Assembly (NCBI RefSeq): GCF_037892425.1 | Contig: NZ_JBBKTT010000001.1 | Location: forward strand, 3,038,001-3,102,000 | DNA length: 64,000 bases | Reading direction: 5' to 3' | DNA from: Lacibacter sp. H375 | GTDB taxonomy: Bacteria; Bacteroidota; Bacteroidia; Chitinophagales; Chitinophagaceae | In this document: positions 10,316 to 25,734 of the stretch, in pieces | Layout of the letters: every line of letters begins with the position of its first letter | How positions within the stretch are numbered: position 1 is the first letter of the stretch | Program-made: the position numbers and the translations under genes | The notes under the pieces: model-generated | What the model saw: the letters and a program-made list of their open reading frames with translations, nothing else | The model's database searches: none | What the model was told of the DNA's origin: nothing

Positions 10316-10405
10316 ATCATTCGATATTTTATAGATCAGTGAGAGATGAACTCGACTATAAAGAAATATCTTTTCTCATATAGCAAATAGTAATCGTTAA
10401 ACAAC

Positions 10406-10430
10406 GTCCGCCGTTTCCACAGCGGACTTT
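10406..10430 (+). terminator. Possible weak terminator or attenuator hairpin
   Basis: A perfect 6-bp GC-rich stem GTCCGC/GCGGAC with a 10-nt loop, followed by only TTT. It sits in the 189-bp gap between GH10 and GH43 and could partly reduce transcription of the enzyme block relative to the SusCD block. The short T-run makes full termination unlikely. Confidence 0.35.
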
Positions 10431-10504
10431 CCATTGGTTACATTCTGATGGTGATTGTGTGAGTCGTTCGTTATCAAAATTGAAAAAAGCATAAACAGAA
10501 CAGT

Positions 10505-12478
10505 ATGAAATTGAGCGAATGTCGTGTTATAGGATTAATCAGTTTGTTTTTATTACATGTTGTGTTTGTATGTGGTCAGAAAGATGATCGTGATTCATCT
10601 GTTTATTACGATCAGGTTAAAACTTACGTTAATCCTGTATTACCCGGCGATCATCCCGATCCTACAATGTTGAAAGTAGGCGATGATTTTTATCATTGTG
10701 GTTCCAGTTTTCATTTTACGCCATACTTGCCCATCTATCATTCAAAAGACATGGTGCATTGGCAGGTCATCAGCAGGGTAGTTCCACCATCGAAAGGAAC
10801 ATGGGTAACAGATCGTCCGTCGGCAGGTATTTGGCAAGGTGCTATCACTTATTTCTATGGTTCTTACTGGATTTATTTTTCTGCAAACGGACAGTGGTTC
10901 AGTAAAGCTGATTCACCCGTTGGTCCATGGAGTGATGCTGTTGAAGTAAAAACAAACCCTGTTACAGGACCGTTGGGTTATGATAATTCCATTTTCGTTG
11001 ATGATGACGGCAAACCTTACATGGTAATTAAAAACGGGCAAAAGGTAAACCGCATTCAGGCGCTTGGCCGAGACGGGCAGTTAACCGACACCGTTATTAA
11101 TCTTGATTGGGTAAATGCAAAGTTGCAATACAGTTGGGCAGAAGGGCCTGTGATGTGCAAGCGCAATGGGTATTATTATTATTTCCCTGCAGGTGATGTT
11201 TCAGGGGGACAATATGTAATGAGAGGAAAATCATTAACAAGTGATTCAACACAATGGGAGCGGCTTGGCGAATTCTTTAAACCAATCAGTGATCCGAATG
11301 TCGGCTTTCGTCGTCCCAATCATATTTCTGCTCCAATACAATTAGCAGATGGAACATGGTGGACCATTGGACAGAGTTATGAAAGATATGGGAATGATGA
11401 TTGGTCTGGCAAGGGTCGGCAAAGTTCACTTTATCCTGTTATTTGGGAAGGTGATCGTCCATGGGGTATGGCACCAACAACACAACCAGTTGCAAAACCA
11501 AACCTTCCAAAATCAGGTATTGCATGGAGAAGTGTACACAGCGATTATTTTGAAAAAGATACACTTGGTTTATGGTGGCATTTCTTAACGAAGAACGATG
11601 CGGCAAATTTCTCGTTAAATACTAGAAAAGATTGGTTGCGTCTTACTCCTGATAGTGGCAGAACAAGTTTAGTGCAAAAGGAAACTGATCACTATTATTC
11701 GGCTGTAACAAAAGTTGATTTAAATGCATCTGCTACTGAGAATAAAGCTGGCCTTTTTTTATCAAACGGAAATCAAAAAGTATTTGTGCGGTTGTATACC
11801 GGCTATGATAATGGTAAACAGATCATTTTTGAATTTGATTCGGCAGTTCGCAAATTGCCAAATACGATTGGCAATACAGTTTGGTTAAAAGTTGAACGCA
11901 ACCTGCATAAGTTAAAAGGATATTTCAGCAGCAATGGGAAAGATTGGATTGCTGTTGGAGAACCAATCAGTACTGTTAATCTTGATAAAGTACAACCAAA
12001 TTATAACTCATGGGTGGGTACAAGTGTAGGTTTGTTTGCAGAGGGAAAGCCCGCCGATTTTGATTTCTTTATTTGTAAAGATGGTTTTTCAAAATTACCT
12101 GCTGTTGGTTACAGCAACTATTTTGGAACTGAGAAAACCGGAACAGTAACTGACGCTGCTGTTACAAATACGTCAACTAATGGCGGTTGGTTTATGCTGT
12201 CGGGAATTGAGTTAGGTAATGGAACAAACCAGGCAGCACAAATTGAGATCGTGGCATCGGCCATAAAAAATGGTAGTGTGGAAGTTTGGATCGATGATTT
12301 AAAGACAGGTAAATTAATAGCTACAGTGCCTGTTGCTTCAACCGGTAATAAAACCAATTGGAAAGCGTTTACGAAGTCACTTAAAAATATAAAAGGTAAA
12401 CACGATCTGTTTATCAAATTTCAAGCGGGAAGTGATCATTCTATTTTTATTAATAGTATTCGTTTCCTGAGCAGGTAA
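10505..12478 (+). CDS. GH43 beta-xylosidase/arabinofuranosidase with C-terminal CBM6-like domain
   Basis: Exported 657-residue enzyme (signal peptide ending FVCGQ). Order: five-bladed GH43 propeller (about 38-330), beta-sandwich of the GH43 C-terminal type (about 345-525), and a CBM6-like module (about 535-657, from YFGTEKTGT to SIRFLSR). Catalytic candidates: base Asp52 in DHPDPT, pKa-tuning Asp160 in YDNSIFVDDDG, acid Glu213 in WAEGPVM. The family removes xylose or arabinose from xylo-oligosaccharides or arabinoxylan by inversion; which of these cannot be decided here. It starts the enzyme section after a 189-bp gap. Four GH43 genes occur in the window, and this is the only one at this end of the locus. 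Confidence 0.9.
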   Translation: MKLSECRVIGLISLFLLHVVFVCGQKDDRDSSVYYDQVKTYVNPVLPGDHPDPTMLKVGDDFYHCGSSFHFTPYLPIYHSKDMVHWQVISRVVPPSKGTWVTDRPSAGIWQGAITYFYGSYWIYFSANGQWFSKADSPVGPWSDAVEVKTNPVTGPLGYDNSIFVDDDGKPYMVIKNGQKVNRIQALGRDGQLTDTVINLDWVNAKLQYSWAEGPVMCKRNGYYYYFPAGDVSGGQYVMRGKSLTSDSTQWERLGEFFKPISDPNVGFRRPNHISAPIQLADGTWWTIGQSYERYGNDDWSGKGRQSSLYPVIWEGDRPWGMAPTTQPVAKPNLPKSGIAWRSVHSDYFEKDTLGLWWHFLTKNDAANFSLNTRKDWLRLTPDSGRTSLVQKETDHYYSAVTKVDLNASATENKAGLFLSNGNQKVFVRLYTGYDNGKQIIFEFDSAVRKLPNTIGNTVWLKVERNLHKLKGYFSSNGKDWIAVGEPISTVNLDKVQPNYNSWVGTSVGLFAEGKPADFDFFICKDGFSKLPAVGYSNYFGTEKTGTVTDAAVTNTSTNGGWFMLSGIELGNGTNQAAQIEIVASAIKNGSVEVWIDDLKTGKLIATVPVASTGNKTNWKAFTKSLKNIKGKHDLFIKFQAGSDHSIFINSIRFLSR

Positions 12479-12548
12479 GTTTTAGAGTAATTGAGTAGAT
12501 TAGATCATTCGCAGTTCTGCTCAATTTCATTTAAAAAAACAGTTGGTC

Positions 12549-15011
12549 ATGAAGAATTTTCTGGCAGTCATTTTATTAGTGGTTTCTTCTGTTTGCTCAG
12601 CACAAAACAAAAATGATTTAAAACTTTGGTATAATACACCGGCAGGTAAAACATGGGAGAATGCTTTGCCAATAGGTAATGGAATATTAGGTGCCATGGT
12701 TTATGGCAATGTAACTACTGAAACAATTCAGTTGAATGAGCATACACTATGGAGCGGAGGCCCGAACAGGAATGATAATCCGCTTGCAAAGGATTCGTTA
12801 GCTGAAATACGCAGACTAATCTTTGAAGGCAAACAAAAAGAAGCAGAACGTTTAGCCAATAAAGTTATCATCAGTAAAAAATCGCATGGACAGATGTTTT
12901 TGCCTGCTGGTGAATTACAGCTTCGGTTTGAAGGTCACGATAACTACAGTAACTATTACCGTGAACTTGATATTGAAAAAGCAATTGCAAAAACAACTTA
13001 CAGTGTAAACGGGATCAACTATACACGAGAAGTAATAGCTTCTTTTCCTGATCGTGTCATAGTAATGCATCTAACCGCCAGTAAACCCAGCAGTATTTCA
13101 TTCACCGCTTTTTATTCATCTGTTCTTCCATATGCACAACGAAAGATCAATGCCGGAAAACAATTGACCATCGCCGGAACAACGGTTGATCATGAAGGTG
13201 TAAAAGGAATGCTTCGATACAAAGGCATTTCAGAAATAAAAACAGAGGGCGGTACTTCTACCGCAACAGATACATCCATCAATATCAAAAATGCAACAGC
13301 CGTTACCATCTATATTTCCATTGCTACCAGTTTTAATAACTATAATGATGTAAGCGGAAATGAAAACGAACGTGCGGCTACTTATCTCAACAAAGCAGTT
13401 GCAAAATCATTCTTACAGATCAAGCCATTGCATGTTGCAGCGTATAAAAAATATTTCAATCGTGTAAAGATCGATCTTGGAACAACGGATGCAGCAACTC
13501 ATCCAACCAATGAACGGTTGAAGAATTTTAATATCGCCAACGATCCGCAGTTTGTTGCATTGTATTATCAGTTTGGTCGTTACTTACTGATCTCTTCTTC
13601 GCAACCCGGCGGACAGCCTGCTAACCTGCAAGGTATCTGGAATAACAAAATCCGTCCACCATGGGACAGTAAGTATACCATTAACATCAATACTGAGATG
13701 AATTATTGGCCGGCAGAAAAAACAAATCTATCGGAGTTGCATGAGCCGTTGTTGCAGATGGTGAAAGAGTTATCAGTAACAGGTGTGCAAACAGCAAAAG
13801 ACATGTATGGTGCAAGAGGCTGGATGGCGCATCACAACACCGATATCTGGCGAGCAACAGGTGCAGTAGATGGCGCTTTCTGGGGCGCATGGGCCAATGG
13901 TGGAGGTTGGCTTAGTTTACATTTGTGGGAACATTATTTGTACAATGGGAATAGAACATTTCTGGCAACTGCATATCCAGTGTTAAAAGGAGCTGCGTTG
14001 TTTTATATTGATTTTTTAGTTGAGCATCCAACAAAAAAGTGGTTAGTGATGAACCCGGATATGTCGCCGGAGAATGCACCCAAAGCACATCAGGGTTCTT
14101 CGCTTGATGCAGGAACAACCATGACGAATCAGATTGTGTTTGATGTGTTCAGTTCAACGATACGTGCTGCAGAAATTTTAAAGAAGGACAACGCATTTGT
14201 TGATACGCTGAAAAAAATGCGAGCCCGTTTGGCGCCAATGCATATTGGTCAGCATGGACAGTTGCAGGAATGGCTGGATGATATTGATGATCCCAACGAT
14301 AAGCATCGGCATATTTCTCACCTGTATGGTTTGTTTCCATCGAACCAGATCTCAGCATACCGCACTCCGGAATTACATCATGCAGCAAAAATTACTTTGT
14401 TACATCGTGGTGATATTTCAACAGGATGGAGTATGGGTTGGAAAGTAAACTGGTGGGCAAAAATGCTTGATGGAGATCATGCGTTTCAACTCATCAAAAA
14501 TCAACTCACACCGGTTGGTACCAATGAAGGTGGCGGTGGTACATACAATAATCTGTTTGATGCGCATGCACCTTTCCAGATCGATGGAAATTTTGGCTGC
14601 ACATCAGGTATTACGGAAATGCTGATGCAAAGTGATGACGGTGCTATTCATTTGCTTCCAGCTTTACCCACCGTTTGGAAAAATGGCGGAAGCATTACCG
14701 GTTTACGTGCAAGAGGTGGTTTTGAAATTGTGCGGATGGAATGGAAAAACGGAAAGGTTGTAAAAGCAGTGATCAAATCAACCTTGGGTGGTAATTTGAG
14801 AGTGCGTGTACCTAATCAACTAAAAGCAGCCTGGGGTGCAGCATTCAAAAATGCTGTTGGCGAAAACAGCAATCCTTTTTATGCAACAGAACTAAGCAAA
14901 GAACCTGTAGTTTCTGAAAATGCAACTCTTGCACCAGTTGTGTTAAGTAAAACATTTTTATATGATATCACTACAAAACCAGGACAAATTGTAACAATGA
15001 CAACCGAATGA
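12549..15011 (+). CDS. GH95 alpha-L-fucosidase/alpha-L-galactosidase
   Basis: An 820-residue exported glycosidase (signal ending VCSAQ; ATG 12549 preferred over TTG 12543). Family features: N-terminal domain starting [20 protein letters not shown] with [12 protein letters not shown], then the (alpha/alpha)6 barrel. By comparison with characterised GH95, the residues that activate water are Asn379 and Asn381 in INTEMNYWP, the acid is Glu508 in MSPENAP, and Asp679 in QIDGNFG is the further conserved acid; this mapping is from memory of the family. In xylan loci GH95 members act as alpha-L-galactosidases on complex glucuronoarabinoxylan, so that activity is more likely here than fucosidase; inference from context. 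Confidence 0.9.
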   Translation: MKNFLAVILLVVSSVCSAQNKNDLKLWYNTPAGKTWENALPIGNGILGAMVYGNVTTETIQLNEHTLWSGGPNRNDNPLAKDSLAEIRRLIFEGKQKEAERLANKVIISKKSHGQMFLPAGELQLRFEGHDNYSNYYRELDIEKAIAKTTYSVNGINYTREVIASFPDRVIVMHLTASKPSSISFTAFYSSVLPYAQRKINAGKQLTIAGTTVDHEGVKGMLRYKGISEIKTEGGTSTATDTSINIKNATAVTIYISIATSFNNYNDVSGNENERAATYLNKAVAKSFLQIKPLHVAAYKKYFNRVKIDLGTTDAATHPTNERLKNFNIANDPQFVALYYQFGRYLLISSSQPGGQPANLQGIWNNKIRPPWDSKYTININTEMNYWPAEKTNLSELHEPLLQMVKELSVTGVQTAKDMYGARGWMAHHNTDIWRATGAVDGAFWGAWANGGGWLSLHLWEHYLYNGNRTFLATAYPVLKGAALFYIDFLVEHPTKKWLVMNPDMSPENAPKAHQGSSLDAGTTMTNQIVFDVFSSTIRAAEILKKDNAFVDTLKKMRARLAPMHIGQHGQLQEWLDDIDDPNDKHRHISHLYGLFPSNQISAYRTPELHHAAKITLLHRGDISTGWSMGWKVNWWAKMLDGDHAFQLIKNQLTPVGTNEGGGGTYNNLFDAHAPFQIDGNFGCTSGITEMLMQSDDGAIHLLPALPTVWKNGGSITGLRARGGFEIVRMEWKNGKVVKAVIKSTLGGNLRVRVPNQLKAAWGAAFKNAVGENSNPFYATELSKEPVVSENATLAPVVLSKTFLYDITTKPGQIVTMTTE

Positions 15012-15164
15012 ATTTAGAACCTGAAAGACTGTGTTGTGTAATATTTTCCGCTGTGGTTTTTTGGAAGTTTAAGATGGGTGGGCAGGGTAACTTGTAGCAG
15101 TTTAACAAACTTCAACCACCAACGAAAATTGCTTGACTTCTTCATAAACTGCCGCAACTGTTGC

Positions 15165-15178
15165 TGGCAAGCTTGCCA
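15165..15178. promoter_or_regulatory. 14-bp perfect palindrome upstream of the esterase run
   Basis: TGGCAAGCTTGCCA is a perfect 14-bp dyad 120 bp before the first esterase start, inside the 287-bp gap 15012-15298. That gap has no supported gene. Its size suggests an internal promoter, and the dyad could be an operator. A shorter ACCGG/CCGGT inverted repeat lies nearby at about 15210-15243. No bound regulator can be named. Confidence 0.3.
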
Positions 15179-15298
15179 CCTGACACAGTCTGTAAAGTCG
15201 AAAATTCATAACCGGCAGTCAAGCCGAGTGAAAACCTCCGGTATTGATCTATACGTGTTGATACTTACTCTGAATTTAAAACAAAGCAACATATAAAA

Positions 15299-16462
15299 AT
15301 GTCAATTAAATCAATTCGGCTGCTTGTTTTTTTTGCGGCAATTATTTCGGGTGTCTTCTATGCAACAGCACAACCACCACGTGGTCCTTTTGTAATTTCA
15401 CCACAGGTACATGCCGATAACACTGTAACATTCCGCTATCTGGCTCCTTCAGCTAAAGAAGTAAGATTGGGAGGTGGGCAGTTTGGTGCAGCTCAAGTAC
15501 CAATGATAAAAGATTCTATTGGCATCTGGAGTATAAAAGTAGGGCCAATAAAACCTGATATCTATCCTTACAGTTTTGTTGTTGATGGCGTAACAGTAAT
15601 GGATCCTGCCAATGTTTCTTTTTTTCCAAATGAACGGTTTAAAGCAAGTTTGGTTGATATTCCCGGCGAAACGCCATTGATTCATTCAATGAAAAATGTG
15701 CCGCATGGTACAGTAAGCTATGAGTATTATCCATCTGTTGAAGGTTCCACAGGATCGGTAGTAGTATACACACCACCGGGTTATGATCAAGCTGCCGGCA
15801 AAACATATCCTGTTTTTTATCTCATCAGCGGAACAACCGACACAGAAGAAACATTTTTTAAAGTAGGTAAAACAAATTTCATTCTCGATAACCTCATTGC
15901 AGAAGGAAAAGCTACGCCGATGATCGTTGTTATGCCTTATGGTAATCCTATGGCTCGTATTGCAGAACAAAAGAAACAGTCAAAGCCGGGCGATATTGTT
16001 GGAAGAGACAGTGAAGATGCGGTTACACGTGCAAAGCTGTTTGAAACAGATCTTGTAAGTAACCTTATTCCTTACATCGAAAAAAATTACCGCACCATCA
16101 GTAACAGGAACAGCAGAGCGATTGGTGGTTTTTCAAGAGGTGGCGGACAAACCTTACGAACAGCTTTCAGTAACACCGATAAGTTTTCATGGATCTGTTG
16201 TTACAGTGCTTACCTCTCTCCGCAAGAAATGGACAGCAGGTATAAAAGCCTGGTTGATAATCCGGCAAAAACAAATAAAGATTTGAAACTGCTTTGGGTA
16301 AGCGTTGGTAACGAAGATTTTTTATACAAATCAACTGTTGAGTTTATCGATTATTTAAAAGCAAAAAACATCAATCATAAAAGTCTAATCACTGGTGGAG
16401 GACATACGTGGATGAATGTGAAAGATTATGTGGCGCAAACAGTACCGTTACTTTTTAAATAA
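15299..16462 (+). CDS. CE1-type esterase with N-terminal E-set domain (esterase A)
   Basis: Exported 387-residue esterase; signal peptide ends YATAQ. An E-set/CBM48-like domain (about 30-125, with IYPYSFVVDGV) precedes an alpha/beta-hydrolase domain of the esterase D/CE1 type (about 130-387). Triad read from sequence: Ser279 in GGFSRGGG, Asp340 in GNEDFLY, His369 in GGHTWMN. Such enzymes remove acetyl or feruloyl groups from xylan. Oddity: where every other CE1 copy here has HG after the first core strand (YLLHG, YLIHG, YLQHG), this one has YLISG, so the conserved His beside the oxyanion hole is Ser. Next esterase starts 6 bp downstream. Confidence 0.85.
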   Translation: MSIKSIRLLVFFAAIISGVFYATAQPPRGPFVISPQVHADNTVTFRYLAPSAKEVRLGGGQFGAAQVPMIKDSIGIWSIKVGPIKPDIYPYSFVVDGVTVMDPANVSFFPNERFKASLVDIPGETPLIHSMKNVPHGTVSYEYYPSVEGSTGSVVVYTPPGYDQAAGKTYPVFYLISGTTDTEETFFKVGKTNFILDNLIAEGKATPMIVVMPYGNPMARIAEQKKQSKPGDIVGRDSEDAVTRAKLFETDLVSNLIPYIEKNYRTISNRNSRAIGGFSRGGGQTLRTAFSNTDKFSWICCYSAYLSPQEMDSRYKSLVDNPAKTNKDLKLLWVSVGNEDFLYKSTVEFIDYLKAKNINHKSLITGGGHTWMNVKDYVAQTVPLLFK

Positions 16463-17545
<1,083 letters not shown>

Positions 17546-17584
17546 ATCATAGCAAATACATTTAACCACTTTAAAACAGGTAGT

Positions 17585-18817
17585 ATGAAATTTAGATCAG
17601 TAGTTCTGTTGGCAGCTATACTCGTAGCCGGCAGTACAGGTTTTGCACAAACAACCATTATTGAAGATTTTAAACCATCCCCATTTAATCAACCTTTTCA
17701 GGCATACCCACAGGTAAACTCACAAGGTTATGCAAGATTTAGAATTCATGCACCCAATGCAGATAGTGTAAGAGTTAGTCTTGGTCTTGGTGGGCAAGGA
17801 GGAACAAAATTAGTAAAGGCAGACAGTGGCTATTTTATTGGAACTACTGCAGGCCCAATGGATGAAGGTTTTCATTATTACAGAGTAAACGTTGATGGAG
17901 CTACGTTTAATGATCCTGGTACCGGATTCTTTTATGGATCGCAACGCTGGGAAAGCGGCATTGAAATTCCTGCTAAAGACCAGGACATTTATGCATTGAA
18001 AGATGTACCGCATGGCAATATGCAGCACATCATTTTTCCATCGAAAAGTACTAACACGCAAAGAGCTGCAGTGGTATATACTCCTCCAGGCTATGAAAAG
18101 GATAATTCAAAATACCCTGTACTATACCTGCAACATGGCTGGGGCGAAAATGAAACTTCATGGGCTGTACAAGGAAAAACAAACCTCATCATGGATAACA
18201 TGATCGCATCAGGAAGAATAAAACCTTTCATTATTGTAATGACTTATGGTATGACGAATACCGGGATGCCAATAGGCCGCAGACCAACGCCACCACCTGC
18301 TCCGGCTGGTACAACAACAACTACTACTAATAATCCTGCGCCTCCCGCCGGAGGTGGAATGGGTGCACCAGGTAGGGTAGCTACAGGAATTACTGCTGGT
18401 GAAATAACAGGTGTAGGTGCATTTCAAACTGTATTACTCGATGAATTAATTCCGTATGTCGATGCACACTTCCGCACAAAAGCCAACAGAGATAACAGGG
18501 CTATGGCGGGTTTATCGATGGGTGGTTTTGAAACACATACTATCACATTGGCCAAGCCGGAAGTATTTGGTTATTGGGGATTGTTAAGTGGTGGCAATTA
18601 TACACCTGCGCAACTGGAAGGTAAAATGAAACCAAAATATATTTTCATTTCATACGGAAGTAAAGAAACCCGTGGTGCTGAAGCATTACCTAAAGTAGAA
18701 GCAGATTTAAAAGCTGCTGGCTACAAAGTGGCCACTTATGTTTCGCCGGGCACAGCACATGAATTTCAAAGCTGGCGGAGAAGTTTATACGAAATGGCAC
18801 CATCTCTTTTTAAATAA
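17585..18817 (+). CDS. CE1-type esterase with Pro/Thr-rich insert (esterase C)
   Basis: A 410-residue exported esterase (signal ending GFAQ) with E-set domain (about 35-135) and CE1 hydrolase domain (about 140-410). Nucleophile Ser311 in GLSMGGF, His392 in GTAHEFQSW. Two oddities. A low-complexity insert of about 40 residues, rich in Pro, Thr, Gly and Ala with a run of six Thr, lies at about 233-275, between the first strand-helix units and the nucleophile. And where the paralogues carry the triad Asp (NEDF, TEDF, KEDM), this protein reads SKETRG, so Glu361 would have to serve. It may be a slower or differently specific enzyme. Confidence 0.85.
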   Translation: MKFRSVVLLAAILVAGSTGFAQTTIIEDFKPSPFNQPFQAYPQVNSQGYARFRIHAPNADSVRVSLGLGGQGGTKLVKADSGYFIGTTAGPMDEGFHYYRVNVDGATFNDPGTGFFYGSQRWESGIEIPAKDQDIYALKDVPHGNMQHIIFPSKSTNTQRAAVVYTPPGYEKDNSKYPVLYLQHGWGENETSWAVQGKTNLIMDNMIASGRIKPFIIVMTYGMTNTGMPIGRRPTPPPAPAGTTTTTTNNPAPPAGGGMGAPGRVATGITAGEITGVGAFQTVLLDELIPYVDAHFRTKANRDNRAMAGLSMGGFETHTITLAKPEVFGYWGLLSGGNYTPAQLEGKMKPKYIFISYGSKETRGAEALPKVEADLKAAGYKVATYVSPGTAHEFQSWRRSLYEMAPSLFK

Positions 18818-18836
18818 GATAATAAGCTTCCTGTAA

Positions 18837-22075
<3,239 letters not shown>

Positions 22076-22397
22076 TTATCAGTACGAGGTGAAGTTTAAA
22101 AGTAGAAGCAGATAGATATTGTATTATTTCAGAATAAAGCAGAGCTGTCATTACCGTATCGTCCAACGGTATTGTTAACTAAAAACCATTGCTTACAACC
22201 TGAGATCAAACAATATAAAGTTGCAGGTTAATTATCTGTTCAGGCAAAAGAAATAATACTCATTGCCGTACATGTTGACTCTCCCGTGCAGAGGATTTAT
22301 GTGAGGTAGAGCCCATCGGAAAAAAATAGAATTGCAGCATCTTATAATTAAAAGCAAAAGAGTGATACCTGTATTGTCAAATTTTCAAATTGTAAAA
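22076..22397. other. 322-bp intergenic region, no gene seen
   Basis: No supported coding frame; the in-frame extension back to a TTG at 22332 adds a tail without a signal peptide and is not used. Two short inverted repeats are visible: TACCGT/ACGGTA (22152-22157 with 22166-22171) and AACCTG/CAGGTT (22197-22202 with 22224-22229). Neither has a T-run, so no clear terminator. The size suggests a promoter for the next block (hydrolase, GH10, esterase F), but I could not identify a convincing -33/-7 pair. Confidence 0.4.
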
Positions 22398-23288
22398 ATG
22401 AAAGCAAGCAAAACCTGTTTGATGATATGCCTGCTCTTTTCATTCACAGTGCGTGCACAGGAAATTGTTGAACTGTATCCCGGTTCAATCCCCAATGCAA
22501 AGAAATCTGAAAAGAAAGAAACCTTCAACGGAGGAATGTTTCGTGCTGTGACAAAGCCAACACTGGAAATCTATCTGCCAGAAAAAGAGAAAGCAACAGG
22601 AACGGCTTTAATTATCATTCCAGGTGGTGGATACAGTGTGGTTGTTTACCAGGGAGAAGGAATTGCTACAGCAAAACAATTTGCAAGTAAAGGCATCGCT
22701 GCTTTTGTATTGAAATACCGATTGCCGGATGACTCCATGATGTTGAATAAAACAATTGGTCCCTTGCAGGATGCACAGCAAGCCATCAAATTCGTTCGGG
22801 AAAACGCATCGAAGTGGGGAGTTGACACAAACAAAGTGGGTGTTATTGGGTTTTCTGCGGGTGGTCATTTGGCTTCCACGGCAGCAACTCATTTCCAAAA
22901 ACCGGTGATTGAAAACATAAGCAATACTAATCTGCGGCCCGACTTTCAGATTGTTGTTTATCCGGTCATCAGTATGCAGGACAGCTTAACGCATCGAGAC
23001 TCCAGAAACAAATTGCTTGGAAATAATCCATCGAAAGAACTTATCAACCAATATTCAAATGAATGGCAGGTTACCAGCAAAACACCACCCGCTTACATCA
23101 CTCACGCAGCCGACGATAAAGTAGTGGATGTAGATAACAGCATTGCCTATTTTGAAAGTTTAAGACATCAGAATGTTGCTGTTGAAATGCACGTTTATCC
23201 AAAAGGCGGGCATGGCTTTATCTTCCGGCAACCGGATTGGATAGAGCCTTTACTTCTGTGGATGAAGAAAAATAATTGGATAAATTAA
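22398..23288 (+). CDS. BD-FAE-like alpha/beta hydrolase, probable hemicellulose esterase
   Basis: A 296-residue exported alpha/beta hydrolase. ATG 22398 is chosen because it starts the signal peptide (ending TVRAQ). Fold marks: oxyanion segment IIPGGGYSVVVYQGEG, nucleophile Ser153 in GFSAGGHLAS, acid Asp239 in HAADDKVVDVDNS, His272 in GGHGF. This is the dienelactone-hydrolase/BD-FAE group, distinct from the CE1 copies, with members acting as acetyl-xylan or feruloyl esterases. Adjacent to GH10 (28 bp), so most likely de-acetylates xylan; exact ester unknown. Confidence 0.85.
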   Translation: MKASKTCLMICLLFSFTVRAQEIVELYPGSIPNAKKSEKKETFNGGMFRAVTKPTLEIYLPEKEKATGTALIIIPGGGYSVVVYQGEGIATAKQFASKGIAAFVLKYRLPDDSMMLNKTIGPLQDAQQAIKFVRENASKWGVDTNKVGVIGFSAGGHLASTAATHFQKPVIENISNTNLRPDFQIVVYPVISMQDSLTHRDSRNKLLGNNPSKELINQYSNEWQVTSKTPPAYITHAADDKVVDVDNSIAYFESLRHQNVAVEMHVYPKGGHGFIFRQPDWIEPLLLWMKKNNWIN

Positions 23289-23316
23289 AACAAGCACCCG
23301 AGCACTTTTCACTAAA

Positions 23317-24447
23317 ATGGAAAAAATGTCTATAAACAAAATCACAAGTATTCTTTTTGCTGTTTCTATCGTCGTCATTTTTAGCTATTGCAGCAGCAAA
23401 TTGAGCCAGTCATCGCCAAACCAGGTAAAAGGATTAAAGGATTATTACAAAGATTATTTTTTGATGGGTGTTGCTGTTACTCCCCGTCAGTTGCAGGGCG
23501 AAGACTCGGCTTTAATCGTTAATCATTTCAATAGTGTAACAGCCGAAAACGCTATGAAGATGGGGCCAATTCATCCAGGCGAAAACGAATACTATTGGAA
23601 AGATGCCGATGCCATCGCTGATTTTGCTAAAAAACATGGATTGAAGATGCGTGGTCATACCTTATTGTGGCATGCCCAGGCTCCCGCATGGATGTTTAAA
23701 GATGCGGATGGTAAAGAAGTATCGAAGGAAGTTTTATCACAGCGGTTAAAAGAACACATAACCACGGTAGTTAACCGGTATAAAGACCGCATTTATGGTT
23801 GGGATGTAGTTAACGAAGCAATTGATGATAATGATACAGTTTTCTACCGCAAAACACAATGGCTAAAAATATTTGGTAGCGAAGAGTTTATTGCCAAAGC
23901 ATTTGAGTATGCGCATGCTGCCGACCCTAAGGCCGTTCTCTTTTACAATGACTACAACACAGAAAATCCAAAGAAGAGAGAGAAGATTTATCAGATGGTT
24001 AAAAAACTAAAAGAGTCTGGTATTCCAATTCATGGTGTGGGTTTGCAGGGGCATTGGTCTATCAATAATCCGTCAAGAGAAGAATTGGAAAAATCAATAC
24101 AGATGTTTTCTTCACTGGGCTTGCAAGTACAAGTAACCGAGCTGGATGTGTCGGTGTATGGAGGCAGGCAAGGCGGACAATTAATTCAGGGTCAGCGTAG
24201 AGATACCACCACCAGCTTTACTCCTGAAATGGAAGAACCACAACGGGAAAAATACAAAATGGTGTTTGATGTTTTTCGCCAGTACAAAGAAAAGTTAACC
24301 GGTATAACCTTTTGGAATTTAAGCGACCGTTATACCTGGCTGGATGGCAGGGGAAGGAAAAATTATCCCTTGTTATTTGATATAAACCGTCAACCCAAAA
24401 AAGTGTATTGGGATGTGGTGAATTTCACGCAGGAAAAAAGCAAGTAA
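23317..24447 (+). CDS. GH10 endo-beta-1,4-xylanase, lipoprotein (second copy)
   Basis: A 376-residue GH10 barrel with lipoprotein signal (lipobox SYC, Cys25). Motifs: RGHTLLWHAQAPAW, acid/base Glu167 in WDVVNEA, YNDYNTENP, GVGLQGHWS, nucleophile Glu275 in TELDVSV, FWNLSDRYTWLDG. It differs from the first GH10 in the stretch after the nucleophile (a longer Gly/Gln/Thr-rich loop, about 278-305), which may change subsite contacts. Two anchored GH10 enzymes in one locus suggests different xylan classes or positions. Flanked by esterase genes on both sides. Confidence 0.95.
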   Translation: MEKMSINKITSILFAVSIVVIFSYCSSKLSQSSPNQVKGLKDYYKDYFLMGVAVTPRQLQGEDSALIVNHFNSVTAENAMKMGPIHPGENEYYWKDADAIADFAKKHGLKMRGHTLLWHAQAPAWMFKDADGKEVSKEVLSQRLKEHITTVVNRYKDRIYGWDVVNEAIDDNDTVFYRKTQWLKIFGSEEFIAKAFEYAHAADPKAVLFYNDYNTENPKKREKIYQMVKKLKESGIPIHGVGLQGHWSINNPSREELEKSIQMFSSLGLQVQVTELDVSVYGGRQGGQLIQGQRRDTTTSFTPEMEEPQREKYKMVFDVFRQYKEKLTGITFWNLSDRYTWLDGRGRKNYPLLFDINRQPKKVYWDVVNFTQEKSK

Positions 24448-24480
24448 TGAACCAATGATTGTATCAGGAAAGTAAATTGA

Positions 24481-25662
<1,182 letters not shown>

Positions 25663-25734
25663 GAACAATGCAAGTCTTTCTTACCATACCCACCTGAATC
25701 TCTAATTGATAAACCATAAAACAACGATTGCTTT

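Noticed and set aside
15078-15296. 72-codon open frame in the leader of esterase A
   Set aside because: Starts with GTG, Cys/His/Asn/Arg-rich random-looking composition, no motif or signal, and overlaps the palindrome; looks non-coding.
18290-18410. Frameshift suspected in the low-complexity part of esterase C
   Set aside because: The reading frame continues without break into an intact nucleophile and His region, so it is an in-frame insert.
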